A DNA stretch of 6,716 nt, taken from assembly GCA_964538375.1 (NCBI GenBank), contig CAZIFQ010000058.1, positions 1 through 6,716 of the forward strand, read 5' to 3'. Position numbers and translations under genes: made by a program. Below are positions 1 to 5,904 of this stretch, one piece after another. Positions within the stretch are counted from its first letter, which is position 1. Each line of letters opens with the position of its first letter. The stretch comes from JAUUZQ01 sp964538375. GTDB taxonomy: Bacteria; Bacteroidota; Bacteroidia; Bacteroidales; GCA-2748055. Below the pieces are notes generated by a model. It was given only the letters and a program-made list of their open reading frames with translations, did not search any database and had not been told where the DNA came from.

Positions 1-70
1 TCTTTCTCATAAAAATAATCAAGAATTATTTAGGAAGTAAATCTAAAGGGAGGGATCGCGTCATCATCAC

Positions 71-92
71 ATTAATCCCGGTTCAGACAATG
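71..92 (-). repeat. Dispersed repeat motif, copy A (inverted)
   Basis: On the minus strand this reads ATTGTCTGAACC followed by GGGATTAAT. The 12-base core is shared exactly with two plus-strand copies near 4702-4713 and 5696-5707. Beyond the core the match continues only loosely (GGGATTAAT here, TGTGATTAC and GTGATTAC there). On the minus strand the next bases carry further GAT-containing words (about 52-70). The copy lies in a gene-free end, about 20 bp outside the terminator at 112-143. Function unknown. Confidence 0.6.
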
Positions 93-111
93 GGGGAGAG
101 CCGCTAAAGTA

Positions 112-143
112 AAAGGCGGATATCACCTATGATATCCGCCTTT
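112..143 (-). terminator. Intrinsic terminator of the 171-1283 gene
   Basis: A perfect 13-bp inverted repeat (arms 112-124 and 131-143) encloses a 6-nt loop, with a GC-rich block (GGCGG/CCGCC) in the stem. On the minus strand it begins 27 nt after the stop codon of the 171-1283 gene and ends in a short T tract (TTTT, then ACTTT). On the plus strand it is followed by TTTATATTAT, so it could also stop transcription arriving from the left. It is the strongest hairpin I see in the window. Confidence 0.85.
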
Positions 144-170
144 ATATTATCTATGTCTTGCAGAAGCAGT

Positions 171-1283
171 CTACTTGCGGGATGAATCGCTGCTCTTTTT
201 ACTAGCATTACTCTTTTTACTAGCGTTGTTTTTTTTACTAGCACTGCTCTTTCGGCTGCTACTGCCGGACTGCCTGGCTGAGCTCTTGCTTTTGCTACTC
301 CTGGTAACAGCTGGTTTGCTACTTTTACTTCTACTCCTGGTAACAGCTGGTTTGCTACTTTTACTGCTACTCCTGGTAACAGCTGGACTACGCTGGCTTT
401 TAGAGCTGCTGCGCTGAACGGCCGGACGGCTGCGCTTACGGCTGGAGGTGCGGGTGTAGCGTTCTTCCCCTGCACTCCGACGATCCGGACGTGAATAGGT
501 ACTCTTGTATCGACCATTATTGATGTTTACAACCACTGTAGGACTATATACACGCACATGGCTGTGATAGTAATTATTGTAGCTCTTGCTGCGGTAATGA
601 TCATAGTGACGGTAATGGCTGTAGTAATGGTCATTCCAGTGAGAATGGTATCCGTAGTAATAGTGATAGTAGTGAGGGCTCCAGGAGTTCCAGTAACTGG
701 GATAATAACCCCAATGCCAGGAGGACCTCCATACTACATAAGTTGGACGGTACATAAACCTGATTACCGGCCATGCTGCGATATCATAATAGCTGGTGCT
801 AACAACATTTACATTGCTCCTGCCTTGATTCCCGGTATATCCCGGATTGGGTGTTTCGGCATAGATGGGTTCAACAATATAATTGCGTCCGTAGAGGGCC
901 TCATCCCCGATCAATTGGATCTGCACTTCCCCGTTGCGAAGTTCTTCCACAACAAAAACAGCGATGTCCTGCTGCTCGTTTTCGTTCAGCGCCGCGCGCA
1001 GTACAATATTGTGTACTTTATTGTCAACAAAATCTGAAACTGTAATATAATCTATAAGGTTATCTCCGTTCAGGTCCAGGTTATTGATAGTGGTCTCCTG
1101 GTCATTCAGCCGGCGCTCAAATGCTTCCAGGGTTTCTGATTCCTGGAAAATATTCATCACGGCATAAAGGTTCAGGTTATCTCCCGGCAGACCAAGGTAT
1201 TCATCGGGATAGTCCTGGGCAGATCCTATCACAGTGGCTGCTGCAAAGACTGCTATCATTGATATGGTATGTAATGCTTTCAT
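171..1283 (-). CDS. Exported protein with EF-hand-like loop, His/Tyr/Trp-rich middle and repetitive basic tail
   Basis: A 370-aa protein of unknown function. A signal peptide covers about residues 1-23, with likely cleavage after SAQ, so it should be exported. Residues 24-145 look like a folded domain and include DLNGDNLID (70-78), which resembles a calcium-binding EF-hand or dockerin loop. Residues 165-245 are extremely rich in Tyr, His, Trp and Ser (for example WHWGYYPSYW and HYYHYYYGYHSHW). Residues 270-370 are low complexity and strongly basic, rich in Ser, Lys and Arg. They contain three 12-residue units beginning PAVTRS (300-335) and ASKK-N/S units near 348-363. The tail could bind an anionic surface, polysaccharide or nucleic acid, and the His-rich part could bind metal; both are inferences from composition. 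The ATG at 1283 is chosen because the signal peptide follows directly. A strong terminator lies 27 nt after the stop. The peptidase gene lies 180 bp upstream on the same strand. The plus-strand frames inside this gene are Leu- or Val-rich shadows of the biased composition. Confidence 0.85.
   Translation of the reverse strand: MKALHTISMIAVFAAATVIGSAQDYPDEYLGLPGDNLNLYAVMNIFQESETLEAFERRLNDQETTINNLDLNGDNLIDYITVSDFVDNKVHNIVLRAALNENEQQDIAVFVVEELRNGEVQIQLIGDEALYGRNYIVEPIYAETPNPGYTGNQGRSNVNVVSTSYYDIAAWPVIRFMYRPTYVVWRSSWHWGYYPSYWNSWSPHYYHYYYGYHSHWNDHYYSHYRHYDHYRSKSYNNYYHSHVRVYSPTVVVNINNGRYKSTYSRPDRRSAGEERYTRTSSRKRSRPAVQRSSSKSQRSPAVTRSSSKSSKPAVTRSRSKSSKPAVTRSSKSKSSARQSGSSSRKSSASKKNNASKKSNASKKSSDSSRK
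193..242 (-). repeat. 18-bp tandem repeat, three copies, inside the basic tail
   Basis: The word TTTTTACTAGC recurs with an exact 18-bp period, ending at 206, 224 and 242. On the minus strand it encodes successive ASKK-N/S units of the C-terminal tail. The third unit carries a longer T run, so the array is a plausible site of length variation in six-residue steps. Confidence 0.8.
295..402 (-). repeat. 36-bp tandem repeat, about three copies, inside the basic tail
   Basis: The 20-mer CTACTCCTGGTAACAGCTGG occurs identically at 295-314, 331-350 and 367-386, an exact 36-bp period. The bases between copies are nearly identical for the first two units and diverge after 386. On the minus strand each unit encodes 12 residues (PAVTRS plus Ser/Lys/Arg). 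Near-identity at the DNA level suggests recent tandem duplication. Confidence 0.85.
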
Positions 1284-1354
1284 AGTTTCCGGTTTTATGC
1301 TTGTTGCGTTCAGAAAGAGTAAGGCAAAAGCTGTGCCAAAAAAAATACGCTCTA

Positions 1355-1379
1355 ATGTTCACTTCTCCTCATTGAACAT
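1355..1379. promoter_or_regulatory. Inverted repeat between the peptidase and tail-protein genes
   Basis: ATGTTCA (1355-1361) and TGAACAT (1373-1379) form a perfect 7-bp inverted repeat with an 11-nt spacer. It lies in the 180-bp gap, 72 bp upstream of the 1283 start and about 85 bp after the peptidase stop. It could be an operator for the left gene or a weak hairpin. A T run follows closely on the plus strand, where no gene ends, and about 10 nt later on the minus strand. The stem is AT-rich, so a terminator role is doubtful. Confidence 0.35.
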
Positions 1380-1463
1380 ATCTTTTTTTGGTTTCTCAGA
1401 TCTCCTTCCCGTACTTCGAATGAGATAACAAAGAGAGGGTCTTTCTATATGTCTGAAGAATCG

Positions 1464-2948
1464 TTATTTTTTTCTGTGGATAAAGATAAAATCACCCCCT
1501 TCGTCACCAACATTCTGGATTGTACCGTATTGCGGAATATTACTTGAGTTATTAATTACGGCCAGTCTCATCTTTGAAAACAGCTCCTCTGCCGAAATAT
1601 ACTCATTTGAATTTTCCCTGAGGTTCTTAATAAGATACTGAAAAAAGACACTTCGGTCAGGCACCTCGGTAAGATACCCGCTTGTAATAGCTTTGCGGCT
1701 GTTTTGCTGATATAGCATTTCAATTGCATATGTTGCGGAGAATGCCGACCTGGTTTTATATATTCCACCGCTGAAACATGCGTCTGCAATAAGAAGGGTG
1801 TGTTTTGTTTTAATTGCACCCAGATAGTTGGTAAGGTCAGTATTTGGTATCCAGTTAACAGGATTGTTCTTGTTTGCATCTTTTGGTAACCAATAGCCCA
1901 CCCCCATTCCTTCATCCCAGTAACCATGACCAGCATAGAAAATCAGCAGATTATCGTCTGGTTGGATTGTTGACCGGAGATGATGAAGGGTTCCTATAAT
2001 ATCCGATTTAGTTGGATTTTTTAAAAGAATCACATTCTCGGTATTAAAGTTATAATCCTTTGTAAGCGTATTATATAGCTCCTCTGCATCTTTTATTGGT
2101 TCCGAAAGATCAACAATCTCCGGATCATTGTATTTTTCATTTCCAATTAGTACAGCATAGTTATTTGCGGCATAAAAGCTGTACTCTATAGTAACATTTT
2201 TGCTTACCGTGTCGTCTTCAGCAAATACCTCAATTTTAATATCGTTGTACCCCAGTTTAAGTGCCACAGGCTCCTCTACCTGGAATGCACAATCACCTGT
2301 TCGAACAATCTGGTTCCCCCGGTACCCGCTCACAAACGAACCATCACGATAGATCATAAGTTTTTTTATTGGAGCTGTTGCTGTTATGCAGGCCTGGAGG
2401 ATGAACTTATCGCTGGCTGTTACAAATTCTGATGAAGATGGTCTGGTAATATTTATATTATAAGTGTTGACAGGTGTCGGTGGCAGTGGTTTTTCTTCCT
2501 CCGGTAAAGTAAAAGTCCGGGCAGTTCTTTCAGAGTAGAACTGGAATATCGAATTATTAAATGCTACATCGGTCGCAACAACCCTTACGGTATTATTGCC
2601 TATTGCCAATGGCACTTCAGCAAGGAACTTTCCGTCGGCAGCAATGTTAGCATCAATCCCATTGACCATAACTGCAAAAAGGCCTCCTTCGTCCTGTGCC
2701 TGGCCTTTTACAATCAGTGTTCGGGTATCCGACTTCACCAGGGAGTCTTCTGACAATATAGGAGCATCAAGAGTTATTACAGGAGGCGTATCATCTGAAA
2801 TTATCCTGCTCTGATCGCTGAATTTTTTCTGCTCTGCTCCTGTCTTTGAGATATTAAATTTTATTACACCAGATTTTTTTTCAGTTGTCTGAGAGAACAG
2901 GCCTTCCCAAGCAAACAGGCCCATTACGATAAAAATAAATATTTTCAT
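1464..2948 (-). CDS. Exported caspase-family (C14-type) cysteine peptidase with Ig-like regions
   Basis: A 494-aa protein. A signal peptide covers about residues 1-20 (ends LFSQ), so it should act in the periplasm or outside the cell. Residues 54-143 look like an Ig-like or bacterial cadherin-type beta-sandwich (PPVITLDAP, then VKGQAQDEGG, VMVNG and NNTVRVVATD). Residues 163-258 look like a second such region. The C-terminal part, 262-492, is a caspase-like domain. It starts NNYAVLIGNEKY and has the catalytic His in FYAGHG (His341, codon 1926-1928) and the catalytic Cys in ADACFSG (Cys391, codon 1776-1778). It ends in GGDFIF, a common ending for bacterial caspase-like domains. The dyad is intact, so an active cysteine peptidase is expected; substrate and trigger are unknown. 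The ATG at 2948 is chosen because the signal peptide begins there. It lies 86 bp downstream of the 3035-3916 gene on the same strand. An overlapping frame at 1568-1936 is a shadow. Confidence 0.92.
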   Translation of the reverse strand: MKIFIFIVMGLFAWEGLFSQTTEKKSGVIKFNISKTGAEQKKFSDQSRIISDDTPPVITLDAPILSEDSLVKSDTRTLIVKGQAQDEGGLFAVMVNGIDANIAADGKFLAEVPLAIGNNTVRVVATDVAFNNSIFQFYSERTARTFTLPEEEKPLPPTPVNTYNINITRPSSSEFVTASDKFILQACITATAPIKKLMIYRDGSFVSGYRGNQIVRTGDCAFQVEEPVALKLGYNDIKIEVFAEDDTVSKNVTIEYSFYAANNYAVLIGNEKYNDPEIVDLSEPIKDAEELYNTLTKDYNFNTENVILLKNPTKSDIIGTLHHLRSTIQPDDNLLIFYAGHGYWDEGMGVGYWLPKDANKNNPVNWIPNTDLTNYLGAIKTKHTLLIADACFSGGIYKTRSAFSATYAIEMLYQQNSRKAITSGYLTEVPDRSVFFQYLIKNLRENSNEYISAEELFSKMRLAVINNSSNIPQYGTIQNVGDEGGDFIFIHRKK

Positions 2949-2996
2949 GGTTTACATATTTAGTCTATTGTCAGAATCTATCCTACATTTATTAAG

Positions 2997-3029
2997 CAAA
3001 GTAGTATTTCCTATTCCTGTTCTCCCAAT
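2997..3029 (-). promoter_or_regulatory. Weak candidate promoter of the peptidase gene
   Basis: On the minus strand, TACTTTG (2997-3003) resembles the Bacteroidota -7 element TAnnTTTG with one base missing, and ATTG (3026-3029) resembles the -33 element. The spacing is 22 nt. It lies in the 86-bp gap, about 50 bp before the peptidase start. Two imperfect elements make this a tentative call; the gene may instead be read through from the 3916 start. Confidence 0.2.
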
Positions 3030-3034
3030 CGTTG

Positions 3035-3916
3035 CTAAAACCTCACCCCAAGCGATGCTGTAAAATAGTTGAACGGTGATATTGGTATCCAACTGTCATG
3101 ATTCTCTTCCTTCTCAACTTGTCCAGGATCAATACGAGATGCTTTCAGATTAAACGCGACCCTCCCTGCACCAATGGAAAGTCCTCCTGCAGGTCCAAAA
3201 ACTTTTTCCTCGTGAAAGGGAGAATTCATTGCATCAACATCAAGAAAAATAACCCTTGTTTTATCAATTCCGGCCATTAAATGCATTTGAAGAGAATTTC
3301 TACTTATAATGCGCACGGTAAACAGAACCGTAATAGGAGTAACATTTTTACCTTCAAGATAATCATCAATAGTCTCAGTTACCCCGACAGCAATAGGAAA
3401 TTCTTCATCAATTGCGTATTTCCCGAAAGTAAATATGGCCGACACCCCAATATCTCCCATTATACCAAGCATTACTCCGGCTCTGGAGCCCGGAAATTCA
3501 AATGCCGGTCCAACATAGAACCATTTTTTTGCCCATTTAGCAGTTAGTTCGTAATCCTTACCGGGGTCCCCATTGTCTGCTATACCTCTGACCAACTCGG
3601 CTCTTACTATGAACTCGGCCGATTTGAGTTCATCTACATCTTTAAGAACATCCCAGATAACAAAATACCCAGGTTTCCCTCCCTGGACATTATCTCCCAT
3701 ATCTCCCGAAACACTCCTAAGCTCAGTATTCAATCCCGAATTAATTGAGCAAAGCACTCTTACCTTGTATACTTCCCCTGGTTTTGAGTCAACTATTTTA
3801 TACTCTATCTTAACAAAATCACCGTTCTGTTCAACCATAATACTGTCGACCTTCTGCGCCAATACAAAGGATATAGACAGAAAACCCATAACAAGGATGA
3901 GAATAGATCTTTTCAT
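3035..3916 (-). CDS. Exported protein with beta-sandwich-like N-terminus and beta-rich C-terminus
   Basis: A 293-aa protein with a signal peptide over about residues 1-21 (ends VLAQ). Residues 22-110 form a beta-rich module with SVSGDMGDNVQGG (68-80) and YFVIWDVLKDVDELKSAEF (84-102). From memory, a similar GD-G...WDVL-D-DEL pattern recurs as a small accessory module in exported Bacteroidota proteins; I cannot verify this here. Residues 130-293 have alternating hydrophobic and aromatic strands with glycine turns (KWFYVGPAFEF, GLSIGAGRVAFNLKASRI) and end in FTASLGVRF. A C-terminal Phe is usual for outer-membrane beta-barrels. A small barrel or outer-membrane-associated domain is therefore likely but not proven. 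It lies 86 bp upstream of the caspase-like peptidase gene on the same strand, which suggests a functional link. A weak -7-like word (TAATATTG on the minus strand, 4003-4010) lies upstream. Confidence 0.85.
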   Translation of the reverse strand: MKRSILILVMGFLSISFVLAQKVDSIMVEQNGDFVKIEYKIVDSKPGEVYKVRVLCSINSGLNTELRSVSGDMGDNVQGGKPGYFVIWDVLKDVDELKSAEFIVRAELVRGIADNGDPGKDYELTAKWAKKWFYVGPAFEFPGSRAGVMLGIMGDIGVSAIFTFGKYAIDEEFPIAVGVTETIDDYLEGKNVTPITVLFTVRIISRNSLQMHLMAGIDKTRVIFLDVDAMNSPFHEEKVFGPAGGLSIGAGRVAFNLKASRIDPGQVEKEENHDSWIPISPFNYFTASLGVRF

Positions 3917-4176
3917 AAATATTCATATTAATAAAAAATTGAATGCCCCGCTGATTTCTCGATTTATACCTGGTTAAATTTACAATTGTTCTTTGATATT
4001 TGCAATATTATTACCCCTTATTCGTCTCTTAATCAACTTTTTATTGATGGTTAACGAACAAGCCAAAAGATCTGAAAAATGTGTAATATTTTACAATTAT
4101 TCCTTTAGAAATTAAACTGGCACACAGAGATATAAATCTGAGTAAACCCATAGAAGTCCCGATAAGAAGCTCGTAT

Positions 4177-4617
4177 TCAAAAGGCCAGAACCAGGCCCAA
4201 TCCGTAATCAGTAGGTTTTATATCTAAGGTTCCTGTATCAAAAGCCAGCAGTTCAATCTCAATCTGGTTGATCTTTTCACTGCCGGTGAACCATGCTGCC
4301 AATCCAAAGGTCACAGGAAATATACCGGCACACATAATACCTAATCCTCCGATAAAAGAGCCAATATTTCCAATATCTTCATATGTCATTTTTTGAATGC
4401 CATCGTACATCATTATGGCTCCTCCGGTCATCATCCCTGTACCCACAACAGTCCAGACCACTCCATTGCGTTTCATCTTTTGAGATTGTTCAAGCGCCAG
4501 GTTTAATTGGTCATCATTCATCCTTGAATAAGGATTGTAGAAATACGTAAAGTCCTGGCCTTTTAAGTTTGCACTGAACAGAAATATAAGTGCAAGCAGG
4601 GTGTATAAAGCTTTCAT
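4177..4617 (-). CDS. Small exported or membrane protein with two Gly-rich hydrophobic segments
   Basis: A 146-aa protein of unknown function. Residues 1-21 (ending LKGQ) look like a signal peptide. A short polar, possibly helical stretch (33-50) is followed by two glycine- and methionine-rich hydrophobic segments, about 51-71 (VVWTVVGTGMMTGGAIMM) and 83-109 (GSFIGGLGIMCAGIFPVTFG). The tail 112-146 is polar, with KINQIEIELLAFDTG, and ends in YGLGLVLAF. Two membrane helices with both ends outside the cytoplasm is the simplest topology if the signal peptide is cleaved. It opens the minus-strand set, with 260 bp between its stop and the next start at 3916. It is transcribed divergently from the zinc-ribbon gene. 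The ATG at 4617 is chosen for the signal peptide. I do not recognise a named family. Confidence 0.8.
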   Translation of the reverse strand: MKALYTLLALIFLFSANLKGQDFTYFYNPYSRMNDDQLNLALEQSQKMKRNGVVWTVVGTGMMTGGAIMMYDGIQKMTYEDIGNIGSFIGGLGIMCAGIFPVTFGLAAWFTGSEKINQIEIELLAFDTGTLDIKPTDYGLGLVLAF

Positions 4618-4690
4618 AATATTGTGGAATTATTGTATTGAAAGAACAAATTCTATGCCATAACCCGGATAGATTGACAGGTAAAGTCTT

Positions 4691-4722
4691 GCTATCCGTC
4701 AATTGTCTGAACCTGTGATTAC
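4691..4722 (+). repeat. Dispersed repeat motif, copy B
   Basis: This copy contains CCGTCAATTGTCTGAACC (4696-4713) followed by TGTGATTAC. Over its length it matches copy C (5685-5715) with one substitution (4695) and one extra T. It lies in the divergent region between the starts at 4617 and 4785, upstream of the zinc-ribbon gene. A 7-bp inverted pair (CGGATAG 4666-4672 and CTATCCG 4692-4698) overlaps its left edge. Confidence 0.75.
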
Positions 4723-4735
4723 GTTCATTGGTTTT

Positions 4736-4763
4736 TTTGTACCTTGTTTGTCATATCAATTTG
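4736..4763 (+). promoter_or_regulatory. Candidate Bacteroidota-type promoter of the zinc-ribbon gene
   Basis: TTTG at 4736-4739 can serve as a -33 element. TCAATTTG at 4756-4763 matches the -7 consensus TAnnTTTG except at the second base. The spacer is 16 nt, on the short side. Transcription would start about 15 nt before the ATG at 4785. The -7 element overlaps the palindrome at 4759-4770. Confidence 0.3.
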
Positions 4764-4770
4764 ATCAAAT
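4759..4770. promoter_or_regulatory. Perfect 12-bp palindrome upstream of the zinc-ribbon gene
   Basis: ATTTGATCAAAT is its own reverse complement. It sits 14 bp before the ATG at 4785 and overlaps a -7-like element, where a dimeric repressor could bind. No regulator is identified, and short AT-rich palindromes do occur by chance. Confidence 0.35.
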
Positions 4771-4784
4771 CTAAGCTGAGCAAA

Positions 4785-5561
4785 ATGAATGATAATTTTA
4801 CCTTAAAGAAATGTCTTAACTGCCAGGCAGAATTATCAAATGAATCTAACTTTTGTCCTAATTGCGGAGCCCATCAACCTAATAGTAGGTTAAGTACAAA
4901 AGAAGTATTCAGTGAGTTGCTTGATGTGGTCCTCATATGGAATAAGGACTTCTTTAAAACTTTTTTTCATCTTTTATTTCGTCCCACCAGGGTTATTACA
5001 TATTATATTCAAGGAGGAAGGAACAGATATATGAATCCCTTATTATATCTATTGTTCTGTTTCTTCTTATATTTATTATTATCCTCATTATTAGGTAGAG
5101 GAGTGTTTTTTATCTCGGGTATGAAGGGTTTTATAGCTGGCATTAATGAAGCTGGTAACACAGAGTCTCTCAATGAGAATGCAATAGATAATTTAAACAG
5201 TTTCTCCAAAATACTTTTCTTCCTGATTTTACCAATATTAGCATTTTTCTCTTTAGCAATATTCAGATCTAATAGGATGAACTATGCGGAACACTTATCT
5301 ATAAGTGCATATCAACTTGGGCAGATAATTTTTCTTGGCACTGTTACTACATCTTTCGCATATATACTTGATTGGAATGGTATCAATTATATATCGATGT
5401 TAATAATTGTTCTATATCTTATCTGGTGTCAATATCAAATATTTCAGAATAAGATTTTATATTCGTTTTTAAAATCATTGGGGTTCATCTTGATAAATAT
5501 TTTTATAATTATAATTCTTTATCTTATTATAGCCTTTGCAGTTGCCTCCATTGTTAAATGA
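4785..5561 (+). CDS. Zinc-ribbon multi-pass membrane protein (DUF3667-like)
   Basis: A 258-aa protein. The N-terminus is a zinc ribbon with two Cys pairs, C10-LN-C13 and C24-PN-C27 (FCPNCGAHQP), which should bind one structural zinc in the cytoplasm. A helical stretch (37-65) is followed by LLFRPTRVITYYIQGGRNRYMNPLLYLL (63-90). This matches the RPG...YI-GKR--Y--P pattern I associate with the DUF3667 family of Bacteroidota. Hydrophobic segments lie at about 86-104, 142-160, 179-196, 203-219 and 232-256. A YAEHL motif at 167-171, just before the third segment, is also family-like. The biochemical role is unknown. I start at the ATG at 4785, four bases after GAGC, and not at the in-frame TTG at 4728. 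The extra residues would form a poor hydrophobic leader, and the TTG region overlaps the candidate promoter. Two near-identical 31-32 nt repeats flank the gene. It is more AT-rich than the left-hand genes. Confidence 0.85.
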   Translation: MNDNFTLKKCLNCQAELSNESNFCPNCGAHQPNSRLSTKEVFSELLDVVLIWNKDFFKTFFHLLFRPTRVITYYIQGGRNRYMNPLLYLLFCFFLYLLLSSLLGRGVFFISGMKGFIAGINEAGNTESLNENAIDNLNSFSKILFFLILPILAFFSLAIFRSNRMNYAEHLSISAYQLGQIIFLGTVTTSFAYILDWNGINYISMLIIVLYLIWCQYQIFQNKILYSFLKSLGFILINIFIIIILYLIIAFAVASIVK

Positions 5562-5684
5562 TTCCACCTAAAAATTTTCTCTATTTCAACCCAATAGGAA
5601 CAAATCCAACCAACTTTAGATTAGTCACATATCCTTTGGTTTGTCACTTTTGTCCCTTAAGTTAGCTGAGAACATCAAAGCCCC

Positions 5685-5715
5685 GCTACCCGTCAATTGT
5701 CTGAACCGTGATTAC
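5685..5715 (+). repeat. Dispersed repeat motif, copy C
   Basis: This 31-nt copy contains CCGTCAATTGTCTGAACC (5690-5707) followed by GTGATTAC. It is in the same orientation as copy B, 994 bp further right, and opposite to copy A. Copies B and C bracket the zinc-ribbon gene, with copy C starting 124 bp after its stop. Confidence 0.75.
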
Positions 5716-5788
5716 AGGCAAAAATCTAATAAAGAAGTATACAAAAGATACTGGCAGAAGAAAATAACATAATTAATATTGAGCATGA

Positions 5789-5869
5789 ATGGGACATGAT
5801 AACTCCCTGATGGAAAACGGCTTTGGTGAGGACTGGGGTGATGAGAAGGTGATGAGGAAATACTTCTAA
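5789..5869 (+). pseudogene. 26-codon open frame, possible C-terminal remnant of a lost gene
   Basis: ATG at 5789 reads 26 codons to TAA (MGHDNSLMENGFGEDWGDEKVMRKYF). Its GC content is clearly higher than the AT-rich sequence on either side, and the composition is protein-like and acidic. A TGA directly precedes the ATG, and the neighbouring frame reads a further protein-like stretch (EHEWDMITP) into a stop. Together these look like the decayed 3' end of a gene, broken by a frameshift. A genuine small protein is possible but there is no Shine-Dalgarno sequence. No family is recognised. Confidence 0.3.
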
Positions 5870-5904
5870 AATTAAATACCTAATTATTATAACTACATTG
5901 AAGC

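Larger units (their letters stand above)
5562..5904. other. Intergenic stretch, 343 bp, with a repeat copy and a possible gene remnant
   Basis: No complete gene of normal size is visible. The first 120 bp are AT-rich and lack a clear terminator for the preceding gene. Repeat copy C lies at 5685-5715 and a short open frame with coding-like composition at 5789-5869. No Bacteroidota-type promoter with good elements stands out upstream of the 5905 start. Confidence 0.7.

Noticed and set aside
295..386. Possible CRISPR-like array from three identical 20-mers
   Set aside because: The spacing is 36 bp with only 16 near-identical bases between copies, in frame with a coding repeat. There are no unique spacers.
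175..417. Plus-strand open frame encoding a Leu-rich protein
   Set aside because: It is antisense to the Ser/Lys/Arg repeats of the 171-1283 gene. The Leu runs are the mirror image of those repeats, and it has no start signal or promoter.
558..1037. Plus-strand 159-codon frame rich in Val and Ile
   Set aside because: It is antisense to the Tyr/His-rich part of the 171-1283 gene, whose TAY and CAY codons read as GTA/ATA/GTG-type codons on the other strand. The minus-strand gene has a signal peptide and terminator.
1568..1936. Second minus-strand frame inside the peptidase gene
   Set aside because: It overlaps the catalytic core of the caspase-like domain in another frame and has no domain-like content.
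3281..3547. Plus-strand 88-codon frame
   Set aside because: It is antisense to the exported protein at 3035-3916, with no signal, motif or promoter of its own.
4082..4095. Small hairpin TGTAA/TTACA between the 4177-4617 and 3035-3916 genes
   Set aside because: A 5-bp AT-only stem is too weak to call as a terminator.
4728..4784. Upstream TTG start for the zinc-ribbon gene
   Set aside because: It would add 19 residues of unlikely sequence over a candidate promoter and palindrome. The ATG at 4785 places the zinc ribbon at the usual N-terminal position.
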